Positions 1 to 6,912 of a stretch of DNA of 10,965 nucleotides are shown here, one piece after another; the first letter of the stretch is position 1; the number at the start of each line of letters is the position of its first letter. The notes beneath the pieces are model-generated. The model made no database searches, was not told the origin of the DNA, and was given only the letters and a program-made list of their open reading frames with translations. This stretch comes from an uncultured Collinsella sp. (GTDB lineage: Bacteria > Actinomycetota > Coriobacteriia > Coriobacteriales > Coriobacteriaceae): assembly GCA_900540985.1 (NCBI GenBank), contig UQIC01000050.1, forward strand, positions 1 through 10,965. The letters are read 5' to 3'. Position numbers and translations under genes: made by a program.

Positions 1-457
1 TGGTCGTGGCGGCCTTCGTGGTCGTCGACTTCGTTGCCGTGGTCTTCTTGGCTGCCGTTGTCTTCTTGGCAGCAGTCTTTGCCGGAGCCTTGGTGGCCGG
101 CTTGGCCTTAGCGACCTCGGCCTTTACCTCGGGAGCAGCCTCGGCTTCGGCGGCCTTCTTGGCAGCGGCGGTCGTGCGCTTGCGCGTGGTCGTTGCCTTG
201 GCAGCCGTTGTTTTAGTCGCGGCAGACTTGGTCGTCGTAACCTTCTTAGTGTTCGTCTTGCGGGTCGTGGTCTTCTTAGCTGCGGGCTTTGCAGCGGGCT
301 TGACCTCAGCCTTTGCCTCAGGAGCAACCTCAGCCTTCACCTCAGGCTCGGCCTTTGCGGGCTCAGCTTCAACCGGCTTCTCCTCGGCCTTGGACTCCGG
401 CTCAGCAACAGCTTTAGGCTCGTCGACAACTGCCGCCGGCCTCTCAATCTCCGGATG
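1..457 (-). repeat. Low-complexity Ala/Lys/Glu/Thr tail-coding segment of glgA with internal duplication
   Basis: Encodes GlgA residues 486 to 637 and beyond. The tail alternates two block types. Residues ~486-537 are Glu/Ala/Pro-rich with a net negative charge. Residues ~538-588 are Lys/Arg/Thr/Ala-rich with no acidic residue (TTTRKT, TTRKRTT, AAAKK). A second short acidic block at ~589-600 precedes another basic block (TAAKKTTAAKKTT). The acidic blocks share a near-copy: AEVAPEAKAEV at residues 527-537 and AEAAPEVKAEV at 590-600, 63 residues apart. This suggests duplication of a two-block unit. The basic blocks resemble histone H1 and mycobacterial HupB tails in composition only. The segment is likely disordered. 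Confidence 0.85.
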
Positions 458-1912
458 CATAAAGAAGTACAGGTCCAGATACTTATCGGCCGAGCGCGTC
501 CAGCTAAAGTCCTGGCTCATGGCCTGCGTGACCAGCTGATCCCAGGCCTCGCGGTTGTCCCAGAACAGGCGTGCCGCGCGGAACACGGCGTCGCCCATCT
601 CGTCGCCGTTAAAGTTACTAAACGAGAAGCCCGTGCCCTCGCCGGTAAACTCGTTGTACGGGATCACGGTATCCTTCAGGCCGCCGGTCTCGCGCACGAT
701 GGGCAGGGTACCGTAGCGCATGGCGATGATCTGCGACAGGCCGCAGGGCTCAAACTTCGAAGGCATCAGGAACATGTCGGCGGCGGCGTACATGCGCTGC
801 GACAGCGCCGGATCGAACTCGATGCGTGCGGCCATGGTGCCGGGGTACTTGTCCTGGAAATATCGCAGGCCGTCCTCGTAGTCGCGGTCGCCGGTGCCCA
901 GCACGGCTACCTGCACGCCGCCGGCCAAAATGCGGTCGAGCGCGTACATGACCAGGTCCATGCCCTTTTGGCGCGTCAGGCGCGTGACCATCACCATGAG
1001 CGGGCGGTCGTCGCGAACCTCTAGCCCCAGCTCTTCCTGCAGCTTGGCCTTGCACACGGCCTTGCCGGAACGATCATCGACCGTGTAGTTGGCGGCAATG
1101 CGCTTGTCGGTCGCCGGGTCAAATCCCGCCACGTCAATGCCGTTCAAAATGCCCTGCAACGCATAGGAGCGCTCGCGCAGCACACCGTCCAGGCCCTCAC
1201 CAAACTCGGGCGTCTGGATTTCGTTGGCATAGGTGGGGCTTACCGTGGTGATGGCGTCGGCATAGCGCAACGCGCCCAGCATGTAGTTGACGCTGCAGGC
1301 GTCGCAACGCAGCTGCGAGGCGGCCGCGGGAATATGCGCCACACCCAGGATGTCCTCCATCACGGTGTCGCTAAACTGGCCCTGGAACGCCACGTTGTGG
1401 ATCGAGAACACGGTCTTGACGCGGTCGTACAGCGGCAGGCCCTGGTAGAACTCGCGCAGGAACACGGGTGCCAGCGCCGTCTGCCAGTCGTTGCAGTGCA
1501 AGATGTCACACTCAAAGCCCTCGGGCAGGTGCTGCAGGCTCTCGGTGATGGCCTTGGAGAAGAACGCAAAACGCTCGCCGTCGTCAAAGAAGCCATACGG
1601 ATAGTCACGCGCAAAGTAGCGCTCGTTGTCGATGAACATATAGGTGACGCCGTCGCGCTCGAGCTTCTCGAGTCCGCAGTACTCATTGCGCCAGCCCAGG
1701 CTCACGTAAAAGTCGGAGAAGTGCTCCATCTGCGCCTTGTACTCGTCCTTGATGGTTGCGTACTTGGGCACCATCACGATGACTTCGGCGCCGGCGCGCA
1801 CAAGCGCCGCAGGCAGCGAGCCCGCCACGTCGCCCAGGCCACCGGTCTTCACAAACGGCGCGCACTCGGCCGAGGCAAACACGATCTGCATCTTTTTGCT
1901 GGAATCAGCCAT
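1..1912 (-). CDS. glgA: Glycogen synthase (GT5, ADP-glucose type), 3' end off the window
   Basis: Transfers glucose from ADP-glucose to the growing alpha-1,4-glucan in the cytoplasm. The frame is open for 637 codons with no stop before the left edge, so the C-terminus is missing. Residues 1 to about 485 look like a complete GT5 catalytic core. The ADP-glucose-binding loop KTGGLGD is at residues 22-28, HCNDWQTA lies in the N-terminal half, and FEPCGLSQ has the likely catalytic glutamate at E388. From about residue 486 an Ala/Lys/Glu/Thr-rich tail of at least 150 residues follows, which ordinary GlgA proteins of about 480 residues lack. I chose the ATG at 1912-1910 because GGGAGA lies about 5 nt upstream. 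An in-frame ATG four codons earlier (1924-1922) lacks such a site. It is the last recognisable gene of the glg cluster, 90 nt after glgD. Core identity is secure; true length is unknown. Confidence 0.95.
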   Translation of the reverse strand, partial: MADSSKKMQIVFASAECAPFVKTGGLGDVAGSLPAALVRAGAEVIVMVPKYATIKDEYKAQMEHFSDFYVSLGWRNEYCGLEKLERDGVTYMFIDNERYFARDYPYGFFDDGERFAFFSKAITESLQHLPEGFECDILHCNDWQTALAPVFLREFYQGLPLYDRVKTVFSIHNVAFQGQFSDTVMEDILGVAHIPAAASQLRCDACSVNYMLGALRYADAITTVSPTYANEIQTPEFGEGLDGVLRERSYALQGILNGIDVAGFDPATDKRIAANYTVDDRSGKAVCKAKLQEELGLEVRDDRPLMVMVTRLTRQKGMDLVMYALDRILAGGVQVAVLGTGDRDYEDGLRYFQDKYPGTMAARIEFDPALSQRMYAAADMFLMPSKFEPCGLSQIIAMRYGTLPIVRETGGLKDTVIPYNEFTGEGTGFSFSNFNGDEMGDAVFRAARLFWDNREAWDQLVTQAMSQDFSWTRSADKYLDLYFFMHPEIERPAAVVDEPKAVAEPESKAEEKPVEAEPAKAEPEVKAEVAPEAKAEVKPAAKPAAKKTTTRKTNTKKVTTTKSAATKTTAAKATTTRKRTTAAAKKAAEAEAAPEVKAEVAKAKPATKAPAKTAAKKTTAAKKTTATKSTTTKAATT

Positions 1913-1935
1913 ATTGTCTCCCATGTTGTTATTCG

Positions 1936-1971
1936 AGAATAGCCGCCAGGCGCGAACCGGGCGGCTATTCT
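1936..1971 (-). other. Strong intercistronic stem-loop between glgD and glgA
   Basis: A perfect 12-bp inverted repeat, AGAATAGCCGCC (1936-1947) and GGCGGCTATTCT (1960-1971), is separated by a 12-nt loop in which two more G-C pairs can form. On the glg transcript it sits between the glgD stop and the glgA ribosome binding site. No long U-run follows on the minus strand, so full termination is not obvious. A partial terminator, RNase barrier or mRNA stabiliser are all possible. Confidence 0.7.
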
Positions 1972-2002
1972 ACATGTTACGAGCGATGTTGCGGTGCCAA
2001 CG

Positions 2003-3130
2003 TTAACGTACGATGGTGGTGTCGGAAGTTAACGGAGCCTTGCCCAGCACCAGGATGTTCTCGGGCGTGCCGCGAAGCTCAGTGTTGGTGGGAACCACAT
2101 TGTTCTTGTCCAGGATGGCATTCTCGACGCGTGCACCGCTCTTGATGATGCAGCTCTGGTTGATGATCGAGTTGGTCACCGAAGCGCCTTCCTCGACCAC
2201 GACGCCGCGCGACAGGATCGAGTTGCGCACGGTGCCCTTGATGATGCAGCCGGCCGAGATGATCGAGTTGCACGCGTGGCTGCCGGTCGCATAGCGCGAA
2301 GGCGGCACGTCGTGAGCCTTGGTCAGGATCGGGCGCTCGGGGTCGAAGAGCTGGTCGGCCACGGTCTGGTCGAGCAGGTCCATGCTGCGGCGATACAGCG
2401 ACTTCTCGCTAAACACGCCCACGACCTCGCCCTTGTACTCGTAGCTGCACACGTCAATGTTGCCAAAGTCGCCCTGGAGTGCCTCGAGCAGGTCCAGATA
2501 GTCGGCGGCCTGGTAGTGGTCGATAATCTCGAGTAGCGTCTCGCGGTTGACGATGCAGCAGTCCATAGAGGCGTTGTCGCCGTACACGACGTCGGCGCTC
2601 ACGCCCGTCAAACGGCCGTTCTCGTTAATTTCGAGTTTGGTCTCGTCATCGACGTTGCGCGTGGCCTTGCAGTACACCACGGTCATCTGGGCGCCGGAGT
2701 TCTCGTGCGCGTCGATGATGGTGTTGAGGTCCATATTAAAGATGATGTTGGTGCCCATCATCACGACATAGGGCTTGTCCGAGCGCTGGAACAGCGTCTT
2801 GTTGGAGATAATGTCGCGCAGCAAGAAGCGCATGCCGCCCTTGGTGGTGCCATACGCGTTGCCGGGCACCATGAACAGGCCGCCCTTCTTGCGGTCCAGG
2901 CCCCAGTCCTTGCCCGAGCCCACGTGGTCGATCAGCGAGCGGTAGTTGCCCGGCATGACGACTCCGACGGTCTTAATGCCGGCATTCATCATGTTGGACA
3001 GCGGGAAGTCGATCAGGCGGTAGCGGCCCAAAAACGGAACGGACGCGATGGGGCGGTCCTTGAGCAGCACGCTGCCGTAGGTCGAAGAGTAGTTAGCGGT
3101 GATATAACCGATGGCCTTGCGATTGATCAT
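2003..3130 (-). CDS. glgD: GlgD, regulatory (non-catalytic) subunit of ADP-glucose pyrophosphorylase
   Basis: A 375-residue paralogue of GlgC with the same two-part plan: a nucleotidyltransferase fold, then a left-handed beta-helix of hexapeptide-like repeats from about residue 280 to the end. It keeps the RPIASVPFLGRYRLIDFPLSN signature of GlgD. The glycine-rich nucleotide loop (GGQGSRL in GlgC) is replaced by an ITANYSSTYGS stretch. The SGDHLYRMD catalytic motif is replaced by GTNIIFNMD, so the catalytic aspartate is lost (Thr at about 127). In Firmicutes, GlgD lacks or has little activity alone and boosts GlgC in a heterotetramer; the same role is inferred here. I chose the ATG at 3130 because it starts the conserved MINRKAIGYI segment and has a GGGGGA site 8 nt upstream. 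A longer reading would overlap glgC. Only 4 nt separate it from the glgC stop. Confidence 0.93.
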   Translation of the reverse strand: MINRKAIGYITANYSSTYGSVLLKDRPIASVPFLGRYRLIDFPLSNMMNAGIKTVGVVMPGNYRSLIDHVGSGKDWGLDRKKGGLFMVPGNAYGTTKGGMRFLLRDIISNKTLFQRSDKPYVVMMGTNIIFNMDLNTIIDAHENSGAQMTVVYCKATRNVDDETKLEINENGRLTGVSADVVYGDNASMDCCIVNRETLLEIIDHYQAADYLDLLEALQGDFGNIDVCSYEYKGEVVGVFSEKSLYRRSMDLLDQTVADQLFDPERPILTKAHDVPPSRYATGSHACNSIISAGCIIKGTVRNSILSRGVVVEEGASVTNSIINQSCIIKSGARVENAILDKNNVVPTNTELRGTPENILVLGKAPLTSDTTIVR

Positions 3131-3134
3131 CGGA

Positions 3135-4283
3135 TCATTCCCCCTTCCCGATAACGACGTCATTTCCAACGACGGCCGTATCCTTGGTGGTATCGACAGA
3201 GCCGAGCTTCACGCCCTCTTCGACCGTGGAGTTCTCGCCCAAAATAGCGCGGCAGATGTGCGCTCCGCTCTTAACGTGCGCACCCGGCAGCAGCACGGAG
3301 TCCTCGACCACGGCGCGCTCATCGATGATGACATCGGTCGAAAGGATCGAGTGGCGAGCGGTGCCGTAGATCTTGCAGCCGTTGGAGACCAGGCAGTCGT
3401 CCAGGCGACCATCCGGGCCAATGTAGTGCGGCGGTCGCGTGGTGATGTTGGACATGATGGGGAAGTGCTTGTCAAACAGATCGAACTCGGGGTTGTTGCC
3501 CAGCAGGTCCATCGAGGTCTCGTGGAAGCTGGCGATGGTGCCGACGTCCTTCCAAAAGCCGTGGAACTCGTAGCTGTACAGGCGCTTGTTCTCGCCGAGC
3601 AGCTTGGGGATGATGTCCTTGCCAAAGTCGTGGCTCGAGCGCTGGTCCAGAGCGTCCTCCTCGAGCGCCTCGATCAGCACGTCGGCCGAGAAGATGTAGA
3701 TGCCCATGGACGCGAGGTTCGAATCGGGCTTATCGGGCTTCTCGGTGAACTTGGTGATGCGGCCGTCCTCGGGGTCGGTGGTCAGGATGCCAAAGCGGCT
3801 GGCCTCCTCCCACGGCACGGGCATAACGCTTACGGTGAGGTCGGCGTTCTTCTCAATGTGCGTCTTGAGCATCTTGCGGTAGTCCATGCGATACAGATGG
3901 TCGCCCGAAAGAATCAGGACGTACTTGGGGTCGTTGGCCTTGATGTAGTCGAGGTTCTGCGTAATGGCGTCGGCCGTGCCCGCATACCAGGCGCCACCGG
4001 TCTGCGTCTCGTACGGCGGCAGGATCGACACGCCGCCGTCGCGGCTGTCCAGATCCCACGCCTCGCCGGAGCCCACGTAGGCATGCAGCAGGTAGGGGCG
4101 ATACTGCGTCAGAACGCCCACCGTGTCGATGCCCGAGTTGGAGCAGTTGGACAGCGAGAAGTCGATAATGCGGAACTTGCCACCAAAGCTAACCGCCGGC
4201 TTGGCGATCTTTTGGGTGAGTGCCCCCAATCGGCTGCCCTGTCCTCCTGCGAGGAGCATCGCGATGCATTCTTTCTTACTCAT
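3135..4283 (-). CDS. glgC: Glucose-1-phosphate adenylyltransferase, catalytic subunit
   Basis: Makes ADP-glucose and pyrophosphate from ATP and glucose-1-phosphate, the committed step of bacterial glycogen synthesis. The protein has 382 residues, normal for the Firmicutes-type enzyme and shorter than the E. coli one (431). Visible motifs are GGQGSRL at 13-19 with KPAV and GGKFRIIDF just after, GSGEAWDLDSRDGG at about 71-84, SGDHLYRMDY at 126-135 with catalytic D128, FTEKP at 179-183 with the sugar-phosphate-binding K182, and HDFGKDIIP at 218-226. A C-terminal beta-helix domain begins near residue 285. The ATG at 4283 is preceded by AGAAGGAG at 6-nt spacing, a strong ribosome binding site. It follows glgP by 108 nt and overlaps the glgD ribosome binding site at its 3' end. 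Confidence 0.97.
   Translation of the reverse strand: MSKKECIAMLLAGGQGSRLGALTQKIAKPAVSFGGKFRIIDFSLSNCSNSGIDTVGVLTQYRPYLLHAYVGSGEAWDLDSRDGGVSILPPYETQTGGAWYAGTADAITQNLDYIKANDPKYVLILSGDHLYRMDYRKMLKTHIEKNADLTVSVMPVPWEEASRFGILTTDPEDGRITKFTEKPDKPDSNLASMGIYIFSADVLIEALEEDALDQRSSHDFGKDIIPKLLGENKRLYSYEFHGFWKDVGTIASFHETSMDLLGNNPEFDLFDKHFPIMSNITTRPPHYIGPDGRLDDCLVSNGCKIYGTARHSILSTDVIIDERAVVEDSVLLPGAHVKSGAHICRAILGENSTVEEGVKLGSVDTTKDTAVVGNDVVIGKGE
3138..3147 (-). promoter_or_regulatory. glgD ribosome binding site embedded in the 3' end of glgC
   Basis: The last glgC codons (encoding Gly-Lys-Gly-Glu) read GGG AAG GGG GAA, directly before the TGA. This places a purine-rich Shine-Dalgarno stretch about 8 nt before the glgD ATG. 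The arrangement implies that ribosomes finishing glgC feed glgD, consistent with balanced subunit synthesis. Confidence 0.7.
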
Positions 4284-4323
4284 CGATTTCTCCTTCTGTC
4301 ATCGATGTTCTTAAACCCATTAG

Positions 4324-4354
4324 CGACGGGCGCGGCGCTCGGTCGCGCCCGTCG
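4324..4354 (-). other. GC-rich stem-loop between glgP and glgC
   Basis: A perfect 11-bp inverted repeat, CGACGGGCGCG (4324-4334) and CGCGCCCGTCG (4344-4354), has a 9-nt loop. In the glg mRNA it lies about 37 nt after the glgP stop and about 40 nt before the glgC start. On the minus strand it is followed by CTAATGGGTTTAAG, which has only a weak U-run. It may be an inefficient terminator or a barrier that protects upstream glgP mRNA from 3' exonucleases. Confidence 0.7.
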
Positions 4355-4391
4355 AGTAATGCCGTGCTGGCATAAGGGAACTCGCGCGCCT

Positions 4392-6818
4392 TTACGCGTG
4401 CCAGATCTCGTCGCGGTACTCGCGAATGGTGCGGTCGCTCGAGAACCAGCCGCTCGAGGCGGTGTTGAGCAGGGCCTTGCGGTTCCAAGTCTCCTGGTCG
4501 CCGTAGCTGCCTGTGAGCTTTTCCCATGCATCCACGTAGCTGCGGAAGTCGGCCATGACCAGGTCGGGGTCGTTGTTGTTCATGAGCTCGTTATAGATGC
4601 TCTCGAAGTTGCCCGAAAGGCCCGCAAAGGTATTGTCCTTGAGCTCGTCCATCACGCGGCCCAGACGCTCGCGGTCGCCGTTGAGGGTATCCCACGCAAA
4701 GTAGCTGTTCGATGCCCAGAGCTGCTCGACCTCGGGAGCAGTCAGGCCAAAGATGGCCTCGTTCTCGCGGCCGGCCAGGTCAGCAATCTCGATGTTGGCG
4801 CCGTCGAGAGTGCCCAGCGTAATGGCGCCGTTCATCATGAGCTTCATGTTGGACGTGCCCGAGGCCTCCTTGCCTGCCGTGGAGATCTGCTCCGAGATCT
4901 CGGCGGCAGGGTAGATGAGCTGGGCGTTGCTCACGCGGAAGTTGGGGATAAAGCAGACCTTCATGACCTCGTTGACGCGGGCGTCGTTGTTGATGACCTC
5001 GGCCACGGAGTTAATGAGGCGGATAGTCTCCTTGGCAAAGGTGTAGCTCGAGGCAGCCTTGCCGCTAAAGATGAAGGTCGTCGGCGTCACGTGGAAGTTG
5101 GGATTCGCGATGCGACGGTTGTAGATGTCCATTACCTTCATGATGTTCATGAGCTGGCGCTTGTAGGCATGGAAGCGCTTCACCTGAACATCGAAGACGG
5201 TATTGGGGTCGATGACCAGACCGGTCTCGGCCTTAACGTAGGCGGCCAGGCGCTCCTTGTTGGCGCGCTTGGAGGCACCCACGGCCTTCAGGAACTCGGT
5301 GTCGTTCTGGAACTCCTTAAGCTTTTCCAGCTCAAAGGCGTCCTTAAGCCAGCCATCGCCAATGGCCTCGGTTACAAGCTTGGCGTAGGTGGGGTTGGCC
5401 TCGGCAAAGAAGCGACGGTGCGAGATGCCGTTGGTCTTGTTGTTGAACTTCTCGGGCGTCAGGGCATAGAAGTCCTTGAGCACGATGTTCTTGATGATGT
5501 CGGAGTGAATCTTTGCCACGCCGTTGACGCTGTGGCTGCAGATCACGGACAAGTTGGCCATGCGAATCTCGCCGTCCCACAGGATGGCGGTCTGGCGCAG
5601 ACGCTCCTGCCAGCCCTCCTGCGTGGTGTCGAACGACTCGTGCCAACGACGGCTGATCTCGTCGATGATCTGGTACACGCGGGGGAGGAGCTTGGAGAAC
5701 GTGCCGATGGGCCACTTCTCCAGGGCCTCGGGCAGGATGGTGTGGTTGGTGTAGCTCACGACCTGCGTCACGATGTTCCAGGCGTCGTCCCACTCGAGCT
5801 TCTTCTCGTCGATGAGGATACGCATGAGCTCGGGGCCGCACATGGCGGGGTGGGTATCGTTGGTGTGGATGGCTACAAACTGCGGCAGCAGCTCCCAGTT
5901 TGCGCCGTGCTCCTTCTCAAAGGTGTCGAGCAGGCTGTAGATGCCGGCCGAAACAAATAGGTACTCCTGCTTTAGGCGCAGCAGGCGGCCGTGTTCGCCG
6001 GCGTCGTTGGGGTAGAGGATGGCGCTGATGGCCTCGGCCTCTGCGCGCTCGGCGTCGGCCAGGGCATAGTCGCCGCGGTTGAAGGCCTCCAGATCGAAGT
6101 GCTCCTCGACCGGCTCGGCGGCCCAGACGCGCAGCTTGTTGACGGTCTCGCCGGCATAGCCTACGACGGGGATGTCATAAGGGACGGCCAGGATATCCTG
6201 TGTGTCCACCGTGCGGTAGAACGTGCGGCCGTTCTCCTCAAAGCCCTCGACACGGCCACCAAACTTAATGGTCACGGCCTTGTCCTGACGGCGAACCTCC
6301 CAGGGATAGCCGTGGGTGAGCCACTCGTCGGTGGCCTCCACCTGGCTGCCGTTGACGATCTCCTGCTTAAACAGGCCGTAGCGGTAGCGCATGCCGTTGC
6401 CGTAGCCGGCAATGCCCTCGGCTGCCATGGAATCTAGGAAGCATGCGGCAAGACGGCCCAGGCCACCGTTGCCCAGAGCCGGATCGGGCTCCTGGTTCTC
6501 GATGACGGAAAGGTCGAAGCCCATGTCGTCGAGCGCCTCGGCGACCATGTCGCGCACGCCAAAGTTGAGCAGGTAGTTGTCGAGCAGACGGCCGATCAAA
6601 AACTCGATCGAGAAGTAATACACGCGCTTCTTGCCCTCGGCGGTGGCGCGGGCGTCGCTCTTGGTGGCAACGGTGCGTGCCTTCTCGGCCACGAGCTTGG
6701 CCAGGGCGTTAAAGCGGTCGAGGTCGCTCGCGGCCTCGACGCTCTTGCCGCTGATGCTCATGACGGCATCGCGATAGAGCTCGGTAAACTCCTGCTTGTT
6801 GTCGAAGATCTTATTCAT
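4392..6818 (-). CDS. glgP: Glycogen/alpha-glucan phosphorylase
   Basis: Releases glucose-1-phosphate from non-reducing ends of glycogen using phosphate and a pyridoxal-phosphate cofactor (GT35 family). The 808-residue length matches E. coli GlgP (815). Motifs in order: ALGNGGLGRLAACFLDS at 114-130, GNGMRYRYGLF at 140-150, HTNDTHPAM at 318-326, QVKRFHAYKRQ at 545-555 with phosphate-binding R548 and K553, and EASGTSNMKLMMNGA at 651-665 with the PLP lysine at K659. A normal C-terminus (FSSDRTIREYRDEIW) follows. The usual HEYKRQ reads HAYKRQ here. The ATG at 6818 is preceded by AAAGGAACGT, a good ribosome binding site that may be masked by a stem-loop. It sits between glgB and glgC. It has no Lys/Ala tail, unlike GlgA and GlgB. 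Confidence 0.97.
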   Translation of the reverse strand: MNKIFDNKQEFTELYRDAVMSISGKSVEAASDLDRFNALAKLVAEKARTVATKSDARATAEGKKRVYYFSIEFLIGRLLDNYLLNFGVRDMVAEALDDMGFDLSVIENQEPDPALGNGGLGRLAACFLDSMAAEGIAGYGNGMRYRYGLFKQEIVNGSQVEATDEWLTHGYPWEVRRQDKAVTIKFGGRVEGFEENGRTFYRTVDTQDILAVPYDIPVVGYAGETVNKLRVWAAEPVEEHFDLEAFNRGDYALADAERAEAEAISAILYPNDAGEHGRLLRLKQEYLFVSAGIYSLLDTFEKEHGANWELLPQFVAIHTNDTHPAMCGPELMRILIDEKKLEWDDAWNIVTQVVSYTNHTILPEALEKWPIGTFSKLLPRVYQIIDEISRRWHESFDTTQEGWQERLRQTAILWDGEIRMANLSVICSHSVNGVAKIHSDIIKNIVLKDFYALTPEKFNNKTNGISHRRFFAEANPTYAKLVTEAIGDGWLKDAFELEKLKEFQNDTEFLKAVGASKRANKERLAAYVKAETGLVIDPNTVFDVQVKRFHAYKRQLMNIMKVMDIYNRRIANPNFHVTPTTFIFSGKAASSYTFAKETIRLINSVAEVINNDARVNEVMKVCFIPNFRVSNAQLIYPAAEISEQISTAGKEASGTSNMKLMMNGAITLGTLDGANIEIADLAGRENEAIFGLTAPEVEQLWASNSYFAWDTLNGDRERLGRVMDELKDNTFAGLSGNFESIYNELMNNNDPDLVMADFRSYVDAWEKLTGSYGDQETWNRKALLNTASSGWFSSDRTIREYRDEIWHA

Positions 6819-6819
6819 A

Positions 6820-6854
6820 CGTTCCTTTCCCCCGGGGATGTTTCTCCCGGAACG
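6820..6854 (-). promoter_or_regulatory. Stem-loop that could mask the glgP ribosome binding site
   Basis: On the minus strand CGTTCC (6854-6849) is complementary to GGAACG (6825-6820), which contains the glgP Shine-Dalgarno. Directly stacked inside, GGGA (6848-6845) pairs with TCCC (6838-6835). This gives a 10-bp stem with one 9-nt bulge. If formed, it would hide the GGA of the ribosome binding site. No effector-binding core is recognised. Confidence 0.45.
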
Positions 6855-6872
6855 GTTGTGATATGTATCCTA

Positions 6873-6887
6873 CGCCCCCGTGGGGCG
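6873..6887 (-). other. Short GC hairpin downstream of glgB
   Basis: CGCCCC (6873-6878) and GGGGCG (6882-6887) form a perfect 6-bp stem with a 3-nt loop, about 26 nt after the glgB stop on the minus strand. There is no U-run after it, so it does not look like a full terminator. It may reduce read-through or protect the glgB 3' end. Confidence 0.45.
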
Positions 6888-6912
6888 GGTAATTACAGTG
6901 GTAACGCCTTTG

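Noticed and set aside
6..539. A hydrophobic, membrane-like open frame on the plus strand
   Set aside because: It is the complement of the glgA Lys/Ala tail; AAG lysine codons read as CTT or TTC-type Leu/Phe on the other strand, which creates false hydrophobicity.
3111..5960. A 949-codon open frame on the plus strand, antisense to glgC and glgP
   Set aside because: It has no recognisable domain and crosses two well-supported genes. Such long antisense frames arise from GC-rich codon bias. The real minus-strand genes carry family motifs throughout.
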